Source of the DNA: Halotia branconii CENA392
Lineage (GTDB): Bacteria; Cyanobacteriota; Cyanobacteriia; Cyanobacteriales; Nostocaceae
Assembly: GCF_029953635.1 (NCBI RefSeq)
Contig: NZ_CP124543.1
Location: forward strand, 62,001 to 126,000
Reading direction: 5' to 3'
DNA length: 64,000 bases
The notes under the pieces were generated by a model, which worked only from the letters and a program-made list of their open reading frames with translations, did not search any database and was not told the DNA's origin. Shown one piece after another: positions 44,090 to 53,625 of the stretch; positions within the stretch are counted from its first letter, which is position 1; each line of letters starts with the position of its first letter. A program made the translations under genes and the position numbers.

Positions 44090-46776
44090 TATAAATCTAA
44101 TCGCCGTTCGCCATAACGCAACAGCCTTTCTATCGTCACCAAACGATTTTCCCAAACTTTAAATTGATAGGGATTATCTGTAGTTTGTTGGCGCATCCAT
44201 GCCCGAAATTGAAATTGAAACCGAGTCAAAGTAGCTCGTGTAGCAAGTAAATTACTACTAGATGGCGAGGCTGCCAGCTGATCTAAAGCTTTTTGTACTA
44301 CTTTTGCTTGGTTATGAAAATCTGCAATTGTCGTGGTAGACATCCGCTGTTGATCGTTTTTTAACACTAACTGCCATTCTCTTTGCAAAGCAGCATAACG
44401 AACAGCAGCAGTTTTGAAAGGCTGGCGCTGAGGAAGAGGTTCATCAGTTGCAGACTGAACCTTTCCTTGAGTACTACTAAAGATTTTTTGTAATTCGCTG
44501 TTGAAATTATCTACAGCAAAGAGGGCATAACCACTAACTGGTAAATCTCTTACCAATTGCAGTTGGTCAAACGCTCCCACAGTTGGCAAAGAAAGTAAGC
44601 GAATACCCGGTACTAACAAGGTAGAACCTAACTGTGTTGAGGCTATCCAAGGCTGTGCTAAACGTTGAAAACGCGGAGTATCTTGAGCATAAGTCATGGG
44701 AACGATTAAATCTATATCCCCTCGCCTAGCCCAAACTTCCCAATGTTGTTGGATTTTTTGAATCCGTTCTGATTCTGGTAGGGGAAATACAGCAACTGAT
44801 AAAATTAATTGCTTAGATAGGGAACAGTTTGTCGTTGGACATCGCTTTTTTCGTAACTGTTGCGATACTTGAGTGACAAAACTATCAATTTGTTGGGTAC
44901 GAAATTCTGTCCACTGTTGCCATAAATCTTTTTGGCTAGGAGAAATCTTGACTGGATCTACACCAGTTAATTGCTGAAACTGCGCTCTTGCAGCTTTCCC
45001 ATAACCGTAAGTGCGATTTGCACTTGGGTCTTGGAAGGGATAACGGATATAGTCTAGCTGAAGACCATCTACGTCATACTGGGTGACAATTTCTTCATAC
45101 AGTCTCAGTAAATATTGCCGTACTTCGGGATTAGCTGGGTCAAAAAACGGCTTGGTCTGACCAACTGGAATGGAATTACCGAGTTGATCGTAATTTGCCC
45201 AATCGGGATGGGCTGCAAGTACTGGCCCTGGGTAATTAGGGTTAATCTTGAGAATCTCATTATGACCCTGGTTGCCAGCAGCAAAAGCCCAAACCCAAGC
45301 GTGTAATTCCATCTTTCGTTCATGGGCTAATTCCACCGCAGCCGCCAAAGGGTTCCACCCACGAATTAAGGGATTTTCTTGAGGTGCAACTTTGCTGGGA
45401 TAAATGGTATAGCCAGCATTGACAGTTTCCAAAAAGACAGTGTTAATTCCTGCTTGTGCCAATCGATCAAAAATTTGGGCTAGTCCTTGTTTGCTACCAG
45501 CACGGACAATTGTCCCTCGATCTAACCATACTGCCCGAATTTCTGCTTGGGCTAATCGCTGATTTATAGGAAACTGCTGCCACAAATTTGTTTTTGTTGC
45601 TAGCCACTGCTGACGAGCCAAAGCATAATTTTTTTGGGCGATTAACTGGGGTAAGTTTTTGGCAACTATCCTGGCTTGGGCGATGACTTGCTCTTTGTTA
45701 AGAATTAGCGCTCCAGGTCTTGTTGAGGCTAATTGAGTTTCTTCCTTATTGAGAGACTGGAGATTACCAACATTAGCAGCGTCAGCCGATGCTGCTAAAT
45801 GGGCGCTTTCTACTCGACCAATCAAATTTTCTAGCTCTTGCTGGAGGGCGATCGCTTCATTCTTGTCAATTGGCACATTAGAATTGGGTACGACATCCAG
45901 GCGCACTTTTTGTTCAAGTTGGTCGATGGTTTCTGGGGGAGCAGTGTTTCGACTACGCTCAACAACCGGGGCAGGGGAAGCAGGGGAAGCAGGGGAGGCA
46001 GGGGAAGTAGCTATGGAGGTGGAACAGTTTGGGGAACCGCCTTTGACTTTATTTCTGCTACTTGATGAAGCTGTTACATGACGATTGAGAGCAGCTTTTA
46101 ACCAAGCAATATCTAGTTCTGCTGTGGAAGCAACATCTGTACCCCAGCGCCAGCCTAACAAGGTAGAACGTTCATTTGTCACTACTGCGGCAGCATTATC
46201 TTGAGCATTCCAGACAGCAGCAGTTTGACTGGTGGCATCATTAGGAATCACAGCACCGCCATGTACTTGGCCAAAAAGTCCGTTTTGGTTCATCCATGAC
46301 GGCATCTTAGTTTTTGAGGGTTTGATTTGTTGGGTATTATTCAGGCCAAATCCCCAATAACTTCCCAAGAGTGATCGCAATAATTGTCTAACTCCTGGCG
46401 CTGATAAACTACCTACAGGGCCACTAGCAACTAAATTTCCTCCATTACTCATCCATTCTTCTAAAGCGATCGCTTGTGCTGGCGTTAATGTCTCTACATT
46501 TGGCAAAAATAAGACTCGGCGATCGCCCCAATCTGCTGCACTTCTCACATTAGCTAGATTAATCACACAATACTTTGCCCCAAGTGTTTGCAAACGTTTT
46601 GTGATTCCTGTCCATTGCTGTGTATTTTCTTGACTCTGCACCACACTTAATATAGGCTCTTCTGCCGCTGCTGTTGCTGGCAAAATACTCAATAAATTAA
46701 AGATTAAAAATTTAATACTTAAAATGAAGAATCTGGTTTTTATAATTTTTTTATGGCATTCGTCCTGATTCTTCAC
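44089..46776 (-). CDS. Family 10-like glycosylhydrolase (GHL10/DUF187), exported
   Basis: An 895-residue protein with an N-terminal hydrophobic signal (LSILPATAAAEEP). A GATase-like or DUF4350-like region follows (to about 230), then a low-complexity insert, and a TIM-barrel with EIRAVWLDRG, GINTVFLETVNAGYTIYPS, HAWVWAFAAG, GLQLDYIRYPF and LIVPMTYAQDTPRF typical of GHL10 hydrolases. It would act on cell-wall or exopolysaccharide glycans. The insert (about residues 250-290) reads SPASPASPAPVVERSRN and is encoded by an intergenic repeat (45936-46012). Confidence 0.85.
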   Translation of the reverse strand: MKNQDECHKKIIKTRFFILSIKFLIFNLLSILPATAAAEEPILSVVQSQENTQQWTGITKRLQTLGAKYCVINLANVRSAADWGDRRVLFLPNVETLTPAQAIALEEWMSNGGNLVASGPVGSLSAPGVRQLLRSLLGSYWGFGLNNTQQIKPSKTKMPSWMNQNGLFGQVHGGAVIPNDATSQTAAVWNAQDNAAAVVTNERSTLLGWRWGTDVASTAELDIAWLKAALNRHVTASSSSRNKVKGGSPNCSTSIATSPASPASPASPAPVVERSRNTAPPETIDQLEQKVRLDVVPNSNVPIDKNEAIALQQELENLIGRVESAHLAASADAANVGNLQSLNKEETQLASTRPGALILNKEQVIAQARIVAKNLPQLIAQKNYALARQQWLATKTNLWQQFPINQRLAQAEIRAVWLDRGTIVRAGSKQGLAQIFDRLAQAGINTVFLETVNAGYTIYPSKVAPQENPLIRGWNPLAAAVELAHERKMELHAWVWAFAAGNQGHNEILKINPNYPGPVLAAHPDWANYDQLGNSIPVGQTKPFFDPANPEVRQYLLRLYEEIVTQYDVDGLQLDYIRYPFQDPSANRTYGYGKAARAQFQQLTGVDPVKISPSQKDLWQQWTEFRTQQIDSFVTQVSQQLRKKRCPTTNCSLSKQLILSVAVFPLPESERIQKIQQHWEVWARRGDIDLIVPMTYAQDTPRFQRLAQPWIASTQLGSTLLVPGIRLLSLPTVGAFDQLQLVRDLPVSGYALFAVDNFNSELQKIFSSTQGKVQSATDEPLPQRQPFKTAAVRYAALQREWQLVLKNDQQRMSTTTIADFHNQAKVVQKALDQLAASPSSSNLLATRATLTRFQFQFRAWMRQQTTDNPYQFKVWENRLVTIERLLRYGERRLDL
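45936..46012. repeat. Repeat element inside the GH10-like coding region
   Basis: GCAGTGTTTCGACTACGCTC AACAACCGG followed by four CAGGGGAAG/CAGGGGAGG units, in frame. The same two modules occur together in noncoding DNA at about 33685-33715 and elsewhere. It keeps the frame open and adds about 25 residues. Confidence 0.85.
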
Positions 46777-46932
46777 TACTTACTCCTTAATGGATTATTT
46801 ATTAGTTATTCCTGCTTTCTTTATCATGCAATATCATAATAAAATACCTCCGAAAAATAACTGATATTTTATTTACGTTATGCGGGTCAGTTGTCAATTG
46901 TTTTTGATCTGGTTTAATATCCCCCAGCAGAG

Positions 46933-47120
46933 TTTTCGCTGTTTTGAAAAGTTAAGTGTCGGGAAGCCCAAACGCACTAAGCCAGTTTTCTCAAGTCGGG
47001 AAACCCGCCCACGAGACTGGCTCGACTTTTCGCTGTCTTGAAAAGTTCTGCGCCGGGAAGCCCAAACGCACAACGCCAGTTCTCTCAAGTCGGCAGAGCC
47101 GCCCACGAGACTGGCTTGAC
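46933..47120. repeat. Two-copy 94-base direct tandem repeat
   Basis: Unit 1 is 46933-47026 and unit 2 is 47027-47120, each starting TTTTCGCTGT and containing GGGAAGCCCAAACGCAC, a CTCAAGTCGG palindrome and CCCACGAGACTGGCT. A third unit begins TTTTCGC at 47121 and stops. Copies differ at several positions. Overlapping open frames are repeat artefacts. Bases 46777-46932 are AT-rich and hold no gene. Confidence 0.85.
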
Positions 47121-47131
47121 TTTTCGCTTTA

Positions 47132-48496
47132 CTACTGACTACTAACCAATGACCATTGACCACTGACAACTTCAGCAATACAGACATTGATTAATTCTGT
47201 AACTCCAGCTACAGGGAAAATTTTTGTTTTTAATTGCCGAGATACTTCTTCAATATTAATGTCATCTAAAAATACCAATTCTCCTTGTTTCAACATCACA
47301 TTTGGCAATAAAATTCCATCCCCTAAATCTTGTTCTGCTAAATTTAAAAGTAAATCATGACCTGTTAATAATCCTGTGACACTAATATTTTGTCCCCAAT
47401 AATCACTACATAAAGCCTGCATATTTACTTCTAAACCTTCAACAGCATTCAAGCGTTCCAATATGGGTTGAAATGCTGTTTCTACTGCATTACCCACTAC
47501 CCAAGTTAATTTTCTTGGGGGATAAATTTTTTCTGGTAGTAATTCTGTGGCAGTATCGGCAAATTGCTTGAGAAACAACCTAATAGAACCAACACCGTTA
47601 TCAATTTGGGGATATTCTTCATATTCCGATTCGCTTGGTAATTCTTCACCTGCAATCAAAAACCATTCATCGGCTAACCAAGCAAAGCCAGAACCGAATT
47701 TTTGACGAAATTGCTGCGACAGCAACTGCACTTGGGCAATCACTTCTTTTGCTTTTTCTCTAGTTACAGGTATCAGTTGATCTTCGTGAGGACGAAATCG
47801 TGTCAAGCCTACTGGCACAACTGCCACTGATGCCACCGCAGGTACTTCACCAGTATGAAAGGACGCTAAATCTTTTAAGGTTTGTTCCAGGTGTTTGCCG
47901 TCATTTATACCAGGACAAACGACTACTTGAGCATGAATTTGTAATCGTCGGGCTTGAAACCACTGGAGTTGCTGTAGAATTTCTCCCGCACGGGAGTTTT
48001 TTAGCAGTCTAATTCTAACTTCGGGTTCTGTAGCATGAACAGACACAAACAATGGAGAAAGGCGCATTTGTTCAATCCGCTGCCATTCTCTCTTTGATAA
48101 ATTAGTCAGAGTTAGGTAAGAGCCATACAAAAAGCTTAAACGGTAATCATCATCTTTTAAATACAAGCTAGAACGCTTACCCGGTGGCTGTTGATCAATA
48201 AAGCAAAAAGGGCAACGGTTATTACACTGAATTAAGCCATCAAATAAAGCAGTGGCAAATTCTAACCCCAGATCTTCGTCGTAGTCTTTTTCAATTTCAA
48301 TATGATGGGTTTTGCCAGCAGCATCTAAAACTTCTAATTCGAGAACTTCATCAGCACATAAAAATTGATAATCAATTAAATCGCGGGGATGTATGCCATT
48401 GATAGCAATGATCGCATCACCAGCCTCAAAGCCAATCTCTGCGGCTATTGAGTCGGGAAGCACTTTAGTAATTTGGGCAGGACGAGTAGTAGACAT
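47132..48496 (-). CDS. TIGR03279-family radical SAM protein (DUF512)
   Basis: A 454-residue protein conserved in cyanobacteria. A PDZ-like N-terminus (DSIAAEIGFEAGDAIIAING) is followed by CNNRCPFCFIDQQPPGKR, a CxxxCxxC cluster motif, then LYLKDDDYRLSFLYGSYLTLTNL and the DUF512 C-terminus. Function is unknown. The last residues VVSGQWSLVSSQ are encoded by a GTCAGTGGTCATTGG-type repeat, so the native end is probably about ten residues earlier. Confidence 0.85.
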   Translation of the reverse strand: MSTTRPAQITKVLPDSIAAEIGFEAGDAIIAINGIHPRDLIDYQFLCADEVLELEVLDAAGKTHHIEIEKDYDEDLGLEFATALFDGLIQCNNRCPFCFIDQQPPGKRSSLYLKDDDYRLSFLYGSYLTLTNLSKREWQRIEQMRLSPLFVSVHATEPEVRIRLLKNSRAGEILQQLQWFQARRLQIHAQVVVCPGINDGKHLEQTLKDLASFHTGEVPAVASVAVVPVGLTRFRPHEDQLIPVTREKAKEVIAQVQLLSQQFRQKFGSGFAWLADEWFLIAGEELPSESEYEEYPQIDNGVGSIRLFLKQFADTATELLPEKIYPPRKLTWVVGNAVETAFQPILERLNAVEGLEVNMQALCSDYWGQNISVTGLLTGHDLLLNLAEQDLGDGILLPNVMLKQGELVFLDDINIEEVSRQLKTKIFPVAGVTELINVCIAEVVSGQWSLVSSQ

Positions 48497-48595
48497 AAGT
48501 GGAAGGGACTAGGGACTAGGGGCTAGGGACTAGGGAGAAAGAGGTAATTTTTCTTCATCCCCTATGCCCCATGCCCCATGCCCTATGCCCTAAAA

Positions 48596-49558
48596 TTAAC
48601 TATTTTTCAATAATCCTGCACCGATCGCACTTAAGATGACGACACCAAAGATCAGGCGATACCAAATAAATACCCAGGTGCTTCGGGTTTTGAGAAAGCG
48701 TAGCAATCCAGCGATCGCTATATATGAGAAAATTGTGGCAGAAATCACTCCTACAACAATAGGAACAATTGCTGCACTACTTAAACCTGCTTTGAGAACA
48801 TCTTTTAATTCCACTAACCCTGCTAGGGTAATGGCTGGAATACCTAACAAAAACGAGAATCTAGCCGCTGTTTCCCGTTGCAAACTCATAAATAGCCCAG
48901 CTGTTAAGGTAGAACCAGAACGAGATACACCAGGTATTAATGCTAGAGATTGAGCTAAACCCATCAATAGCCCATCTTTCATTGTTAGATGCTCAAAGTC
49001 TCGTTGACGCTGACCGAGTTTTTCTGCTAATCCCAATAACAAAGCCATGACTATAGAGGCAGTAGCGATCGCTGCCATGCTTCTAATCGGTGAATTATCA
49101 AAGTCTGGAATAAATACTTTAATTAAAAGTCCAAAAAAGATAATAGGTAACGTACCCAGAATAATACCTATAAATAAGCGTAAGTCGTGATCATGATAAT
49201 CTTTGAGGGCAATCGCTCTGGTGGCTCCTTTAAGAATGCGCGTTAGATCTCCCCAGAAATACCATAATACGGCTGCTATACTACCGAGCTGAATAATAGC
49301 AGTAAAAGCTACACCCGGATCACCCCAACCTAAAGCCACAGGCACAACTTTTAAATGTGCTGTGCTACTAATAGGCAGAAATTCCGTCATTCCCTGCACA
49401 AAGCCTAAAACAATAGCTTGTAAAATATTCATTGATTGCACCCCACTTACCACCGGGTTAGTTTGGGCGCTGACAACTTTAATCGGAAATGCCGCCACAC
49501 AGAAGATGGCAGACATTGCACTTAAAAGCACGAACCATTGACGTTTTGATAGAGTCAT
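48596..49558 (-). CDS. uppP: Undecaprenyl-diphosphate phosphatase
   Basis: About 320 residues. ATG at 49558 gives MTLSKRQWFVLLSAMSAIF, a hydrophobic extension not found in short UppP proteins, then GFVQGMTEFLPISSTAHL (first catalytic Glu/Ser motif) and IPGVSRSGSTLTAG (second). Eight or so membrane helices. It removes phosphate from undecaprenyl diphosphate to recycle the lipid carrier for peptidoglycan and other surface polymers. The longer in-frame ORF from 49591 (MVVITAIAGKL) is less likely. Confidence 0.9.
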   Translation of the reverse strand: MTLSKRQWFVLLSAMSAIFCVAAFPIKVVSAQTNPVVSGVQSMNILQAIVLGFVQGMTEFLPISSTAHLKVVPVALGWGDPGVAFTAIIQLGSIAAVLWYFWGDLTRILKGATRAIALKDYHDHDLRLFIGIILGTLPIIFFGLLIKVFIPDFDNSPIRSMAAIATASIVMALLLGLAEKLGQRQRDFEHLTMKDGLLMGLAQSLALIPGVSRSGSTLTAGLFMSLQRETAARFSFLLGIPAITLAGLVELKDVLKAGLSSAAIVPIVVGVISATIFSYIAIAGLLRFLKTRSTWVFIWYRLIFGVVILSAIGAGLLKNS

Positions 49559-49639
49559 CAGTTTACCTGCGATCGCTGTTATTACAACCAATTACACAAA
49601 CAGCTGCTTGGAGAGCCTTCCAGGAAAGTTACACAGAGA

Positions 49640-49770
49640 CTAGAAGAGGAGCAGCACTTCGACTACTTCGGCTACGCTCAGCACAAGTACGCTCAGTGAC
49701 CAAAGCAGAGGAGAATAACAAATTAATCCCCCATGCCCCATGCCCCATGCCCTATGCCCTATGCCCCATA
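49640..49770. repeat. Intergenic repeat mosaic with CCCATGC heptamers
   Basis: ACTTCGACTACTTCGGCTACGCTCAG elements (49658-49700) and CCCCATG/CCCTATG heptamers (49730-49770). The 49559-49883 interval holds no gene; it must contain the promoters of uppP and of the DUF3120 gene. Confidence 0.8.
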
Positions 49771-49883
49771 AACATAAACATTAATAATGTCCCAAATTTA
49801 TATAATATAAAAATGCCCTAGGGGGGGATTCATCAGTGTGTTATCTTAAATAACATAAAGTTTAGTAACAATTATTAAAAACT

Positions 49884-50663
49884 TTGCTTAATAATACATT
49901 GTCTTCATACAACACTTCTACTAATTCTATTGATACCAAATTACATGCAACCGATACTGGGCAGATAAATATTAGAGAGTTAGAATCTACACTTTCCTTA
50001 TCTCCGTCTTTCTTGATCTCTATATCTTCGCGACAAACGTGGTTAGTGTTTGCCGCGGCAGTATTTTTAGTATCAGTGCCAGTATTTATAGAAGCGCCGC
50101 TAGTGCGATCGCTGCCATTTATAAGTTTAGCGATTACAGGGTTTTGGGTATGGTTGAGTTTTAAATTAATGTCACGCCCTGCAACTTATCTGTGGGGAGA
50201 TTTACTTTTAGGCTTTAGCTGGAGTTGGTTAGCAGGAGCTATTTATTGGGGCTGGTTACGTTGGGAGCCTGTGTGGCATTTACCAGTAGAGTCTATAGGG
50301 CTACCCTTTGCTTGTTGGTGTCTACTAAGAAATTGGGGTAAAGTTGGTAACTTCTTTTATTTAGGTTCTTTACTCGGAACAGTCTTGACAGATGTGTATT
50401 TTTATATAGTAGATTTAATGCCTTATTGGCGGCAAATTATGCAGGTAGAACCTGCTGGTGCGCCATTAATTTTACAAAATGCCCTGATTCAAGTACAAAC
50501 TCCTTGGGGACAAACTTGGGCGGTAATCCTCGCCTCAGTGTTGTTGATAGCAGGAATTTTACCTTTACGTCAAAGACAACGCCATTGGTATGCCTTTGGC
50601 GGTGCGGTTTTAAGTACAATTTTAGTAGACAGTCTATTTTTACTAGCAGCCTACGCCGCTTGA
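49884..50663 (+). CDS. DUF3120 membrane protein
   Basis: A 259-residue integral membrane protein with six or so hydrophobic segments (LVFAAAVFLVSVPVFIEAPL, FISLAITGFWVWLSFKLM, YWRQIMQVEPAGAPLILQNAL). It matches the cyanobacterial DUF3120 family; function unknown. No ATG lies near the start, so TTG at 49884 or 49899 is used. The first 45 residues are polar and poorly conserved in type. Confidence 0.75.
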   Translation: MLNNTLSSYNTSTNSIDTKLHATDTGQINIRELESTLSLSPSFLISISSRQTWLVFAAAVFLVSVPVFIEAPLVRSLPFISLAITGFWVWLSFKLMSRPATYLWGDLLLGFSWSWLAGAIYWGWLRWEPVWHLPVESIGLPFACWCLLRNWGKVGNFFYLGSLLGTVLTDVYFYIVDLMPYWRQIMQVEPAGAPLILQNALIQVQTPWGQTWAVILASVLLIAGILPLRQRQRHWYAFGGAVLSTILVDSLFLLAAYAA

Positions 50664-50924
50664 GCATTAAATAAATAGAACAAGACCTTATACAAGGTTG
50701 GGTCTACGTGCCTCAACCCAACCTACACAAAAATGGCGAAGGTATTGTAGGACAAAGCGTTTAGCGGTGGTTACTAAGCTGTATATTAGTTTCTGATGAT
50801 TGCTGTGTGTTAATTAAGCTATCACCTAGTCTAAAGGCAATCGTCTTGGCTGTAGACTGTGTACTATTGACACCTGTTGGCTGAAAGCCATTTTTTCAGT
50901 TTGATGGAAAGAGGTAGAAAAATC

Positions 50925-51353
50925 GTGAAAGTATTGGTGCGTTTATTAACAGTGTTTAGTTTGTTCCTTGGCTGCTGGGGATTTTTAGGAACAACTCAGA
51001 TAGCCCAAGCTAGTAGTTTCAACAGTTTTGCTTTGCCTCAAGTTCCAATTTTGGCACTTGAACGGCAAAATCGGGCAGACGCTAAGCTAGGAACGGAATT
51101 TGGTAAAAAACTTGATTTGAATAATACCAACGTGCGGGCTTTTCAACAGTATCCGGGGTTGTATCCTACCCTTGCGAAGAAAATTCTCAAGAATGCTCCT
51201 TACGAAAGTGTAGAGGATGTATTGGATCTTCCAGGACTGAGCGATCGCCAAAAACAACTTCTGCAAGCTAACATGGATAACTTTACTGTGACAGAATTTG
51301 AACCTGCCTTTAACGAGGGAGACGATCGCATTAACAACGGTATCTACAGATAA
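50925..51353 (+). CDS. psbU: Photosystem II extrinsic protein PsbU
   Basis: A 142-residue exported protein. A signal peptide ([20 protein letters not shown]...QIAQA) precedes the mature domain with [28 protein letters not shown] and two helix-hairpin-helix-like units ([20 protein letters not shown]). PsbU stabilises the oxygen-evolving complex on the lumenal side of PSII. GTG at 50925 is used: it gives the MKxLVRLL start of other PsbU proteins and follows AGAGG; ATG at 50904 is an alternative. Confidence 0.92.
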   Translation: MKVLVRLLTVFSLFLGCWGFLGTTQIAQASSFNSFALPQVPILALERQNRADAKLGTEFGKKLDLNNTNVRAFQQYPGLYPTLAKKILKNAPYESVEDVLDLPGLSDRQKQLLQANMDNFTVTEFEPAFNEGDDRINNGIYR

Positions 51354-51374
51354 CCGCCTTTTTAGTTAGCTGTA

Positions 51375-51540
51375 GGCAAATTTATGAGTTAGGAGTTATG
51401 AGTTATGAGTTATGTAGTGATTTCAGGTATGGAATACCTTACTCTAGCCCCTAGTTTCTACTAGAGTGTATTGCACACAACTGAGAAACACCATAGTTAC
51501 AAAACTTCTAACTCCTAACCTTTAACTCTTAACTTCCCCT
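51375..51540. repeat. Repeat-rich leader region of nadB
   Basis: GAGTTATGA units (51382-51414) and TAACTCCTAACCTTTAACTC units (51505-51537) are inverted with respect to each other. Between them is CTAGAGTGTATTGCACACAAC (about 51461), also found at 43701. Confidence 0.7.
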
Positions 51541-51546
51541 AATACC

Positions 51547-53232
51547 TTGCCTCAAATAGATATTCCTAGTCAATTTGATGTCTTAGTAGTCGGCGCTGGT
51601 GCGGCTGGACTGTATACGGCACTTTGCTTACCAGAGTACTTGCAAGTCGGCTTGATTACTAAAGAAACAGTTTCTTTGTCTGCTAGTGATTGGGCCCAAG
51701 GTGGGATTGCTGCGGCTATTTCCCCGGAAGATTCTCCTTCACTGCACATTGAAGACACATTGGAAGCAGGTGCTGGTTTATGCGATCGCCCAGCAGTAGA
51801 GTTTCTTGCCCAACAAGCACCTAGCTGTATTCAATCTCTGGTTAACCTAGGAGTCGCTTTTGATCGACACGGTAAAGCGTTAGCTTTAACTTTAGAAGCC
51901 GCACATTCACGTAACCGTGTACTTCACGCCGCTGACACCACAGGTAGAGAGGTAACTACTACCCTAACTGCCCAAGTATTACGTCGTCAAAATATTCAAG
52001 TTATCCAGCAAGCTTTGGCGTTGAGTCTGTGGCTAGAACCCCAAAGCAGTCACTGTCAAGGAGTTAGTCTCTTTTACCAAGGTGAAATCCACTGGGTAAG
52101 GGCTGGTGCTGTTGTACTAGCAACTGGTGGTGGAGGTCAAGTATTTGCCCAAACCACTAACCCAGATGTCAGTACAGGCGATGGGGTAGCGATCGCCTGG
52201 CGCGCTGGGGCTATCCTCCGCGACTTAGAATTTGTCCAATTTCACCCTACTGCCTTAACTAAACCCGGCGCTGATCACTTTTTGATTAGTGAAGCTGTCC
52301 GAGGGGAAGGCGCACATCTTGTAGATAATGAAGGCCGGCGTTTTGCTTTCGATTATCACTCTGCTGGTGAACTCGCACCCAGAGATGTAGTTAGTAGAGC
52401 AATTTTTAGCCATTTACAACAGACTGCGGCCGATCCTGCTACTGCCCATGTGTGGCTAGATATGCGCCCTATTCCTGCTGACAAAATTCGTCACCGCTTT
52501 CCCAATATCATTAAAGTTTGTCAACATTGGGGCATTGATGTCTTTAATGAACCAATTCCCGTAGCCCCTGCTGCCCATTATTGGATGGGTGGTATTGTCA
52601 CAGATTTGATCAATCGCACAAACATTCAGGGTTTGTATGCGGTGGGAGAAACAGCCAGTACCGGAGTGCATGGGGCAAATCGTTTAGCGAGTAATTCCTT
52701 GCTAGAATGTATTGTCTTTGGGGCGCAGATGGCTAATTTGAAGGATGAACTCACAAAGATTAAAGATGAAGAAACTAAACTCAGCTTTCATCCTTTGACA
52801 TTCAGGCTTTCTGATGGCGATTGGCAAATCCAGCAAACACAATTAGAAGCATTTAGAGAAAAGTTACCGCGCCTAGTTTGGCAAAGTGCTGGTATTTGTC
52901 GAGAACAGTCAGTTTTAGCAGATGCGATCGCCACTGTTGAATTTTGGCAGCAAGACTTTGCCGCTTTGCCTTTAAGTCAATTTTTGATGGCTTTACGTCC
53001 ATACGAACCCGTTAAATTTGACATACCGAACGCTGAAAAACAATTGCGACTTTGGGCAGAAACTCGTAATTTACTAGATGTAGCCTATTTAATTCTTAAA
53101 AGTGCTGTTTTTAGAACCGAAAGTCGGGGAGGACACTATCGCTTAGATTATCCTCAACCAGATCCAGCTTGGCAAGTTCACACGCTCGTACAAAAGCATC
53201 AATGGCGCAAGTCTGTAGTTCCCAACAAGTAG
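51547..53232 (+). CDS. nadB: L-aspartate oxidase
   Basis: A 561-residue flavoprotein, first step of NAD synthesis: aspartate to iminoaspartate. FAD-binding VVGAGAAGLYTAL is at about 11-23; SASDWAQGGIAAA, FVQFHPTAL, HLVDNEGRRFAFDY, VHGANRLASNSLLE and the C-terminal helical domain are present. TTG start at 51547 (PQIDIPSQFDVLVV). nadA is not in the window. Cytosolic. Confidence 0.95.
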   Translation: MPQIDIPSQFDVLVVGAGAAGLYTALCLPEYLQVGLITKETVSLSASDWAQGGIAAAISPEDSPSLHIEDTLEAGAGLCDRPAVEFLAQQAPSCIQSLVNLGVAFDRHGKALALTLEAAHSRNRVLHAADTTGREVTTTLTAQVLRRQNIQVIQQALALSLWLEPQSSHCQGVSLFYQGEIHWVRAGAVVLATGGGGQVFAQTTNPDVSTGDGVAIAWRAGAILRDLEFVQFHPTALTKPGADHFLISEAVRGEGAHLVDNEGRRFAFDYHSAGELAPRDVVSRAIFSHLQQTAADPATAHVWLDMRPIPADKIRHRFPNIIKVCQHWGIDVFNEPIPVAPAAHYWMGGIVTDLINRTNIQGLYAVGETASTGVHGANRLASNSLLECIVFGAQMANLKDELTKIKDEETKLSFHPLTFRLSDGDWQIQQTQLEAFREKLPRLVWQSAGICREQSVLADAIATVEFWQQDFAALPLSQFLMALRPYEPVKFDIPNAEKQLRLWAETRNLLDVAYLILKSAVFRTESRGGHYRLDYPQPDPAWQVHTLVQKHQWRKSVVPNK

Positions 53233-53388
53233 ATGCATAAACCCGCGCAAGACACTTCTGTTTGTAAAAATGGACTCACAGCCCACGTCACTGACTCCTA
53301 AATTTATTATGGGTTTTTTAATTTTTAATTTTTAATTTTTGATTTTTAATTCCCCAAAGGCTCTGAATCTTGAGTAATAGTTAACTTG
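53233..53388. other. Intergenic region with TTTTTAATTTTT repeats
   Basis: ATTTTTAATTTTTAATTTTTGATTTTTAATT repeats at 53314-53350; a probable transcription end region for nadB. No gene. Confidence 0.6.
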
Positions 53389-53625
53389 TTAACGAGTACC
53401 ACTACCATGTAGGCTATCAGGCCCACCATGATTGGGTGGAACGAATAGGTCATGTGAATCCTGAGAATCAATACTAGAAGGAGTCGAGTGATTGCTACCA
53501 GTAGTGTTTAAAATATCAGTGGTTAGAGTGTTAAAGCTTCCCGTAGCATCAGCAATTTTCGGAATAATTATGTAAGCACTAATACAAAGTATCATAGCGC
53601 TGGTGATTCTTAAGTTAATTCTCAT
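53389..53625 (-). CDS. Small exported protein with GGPDSxxGSGTR tail
   Basis: A 78-residue protein with a signal peptide (ITSAMILCISAYIIIPKIADA), a Thr/Ser/Asn-rich body (TLTTDILNTTGSNHSTPSS) and the C-terminal PPNHGGPDSLHGSGTR. Similar PPNxGGPxxxxGSGTR tails occur on small cyanobacterial exported proteins and near DUF928 domains; their role is unknown. Alone between nadB and a cyclase gene. Confidence 0.68.
   Translation of the reverse strand: MRINLRITSAMILCISAYIIIPKIADATGSFNTLTTDILNTTGSNHSTPSSIDSQDSHDLFVPPNHGGPDSLHGSGTR

Noticed and set aside
46894..47187. Minus-strand open frame of 97 codons
   Set aside because: It is encoded by the 94-base tandem repeat and overlaps the end of the radical SAM gene; composition is that of repeats.
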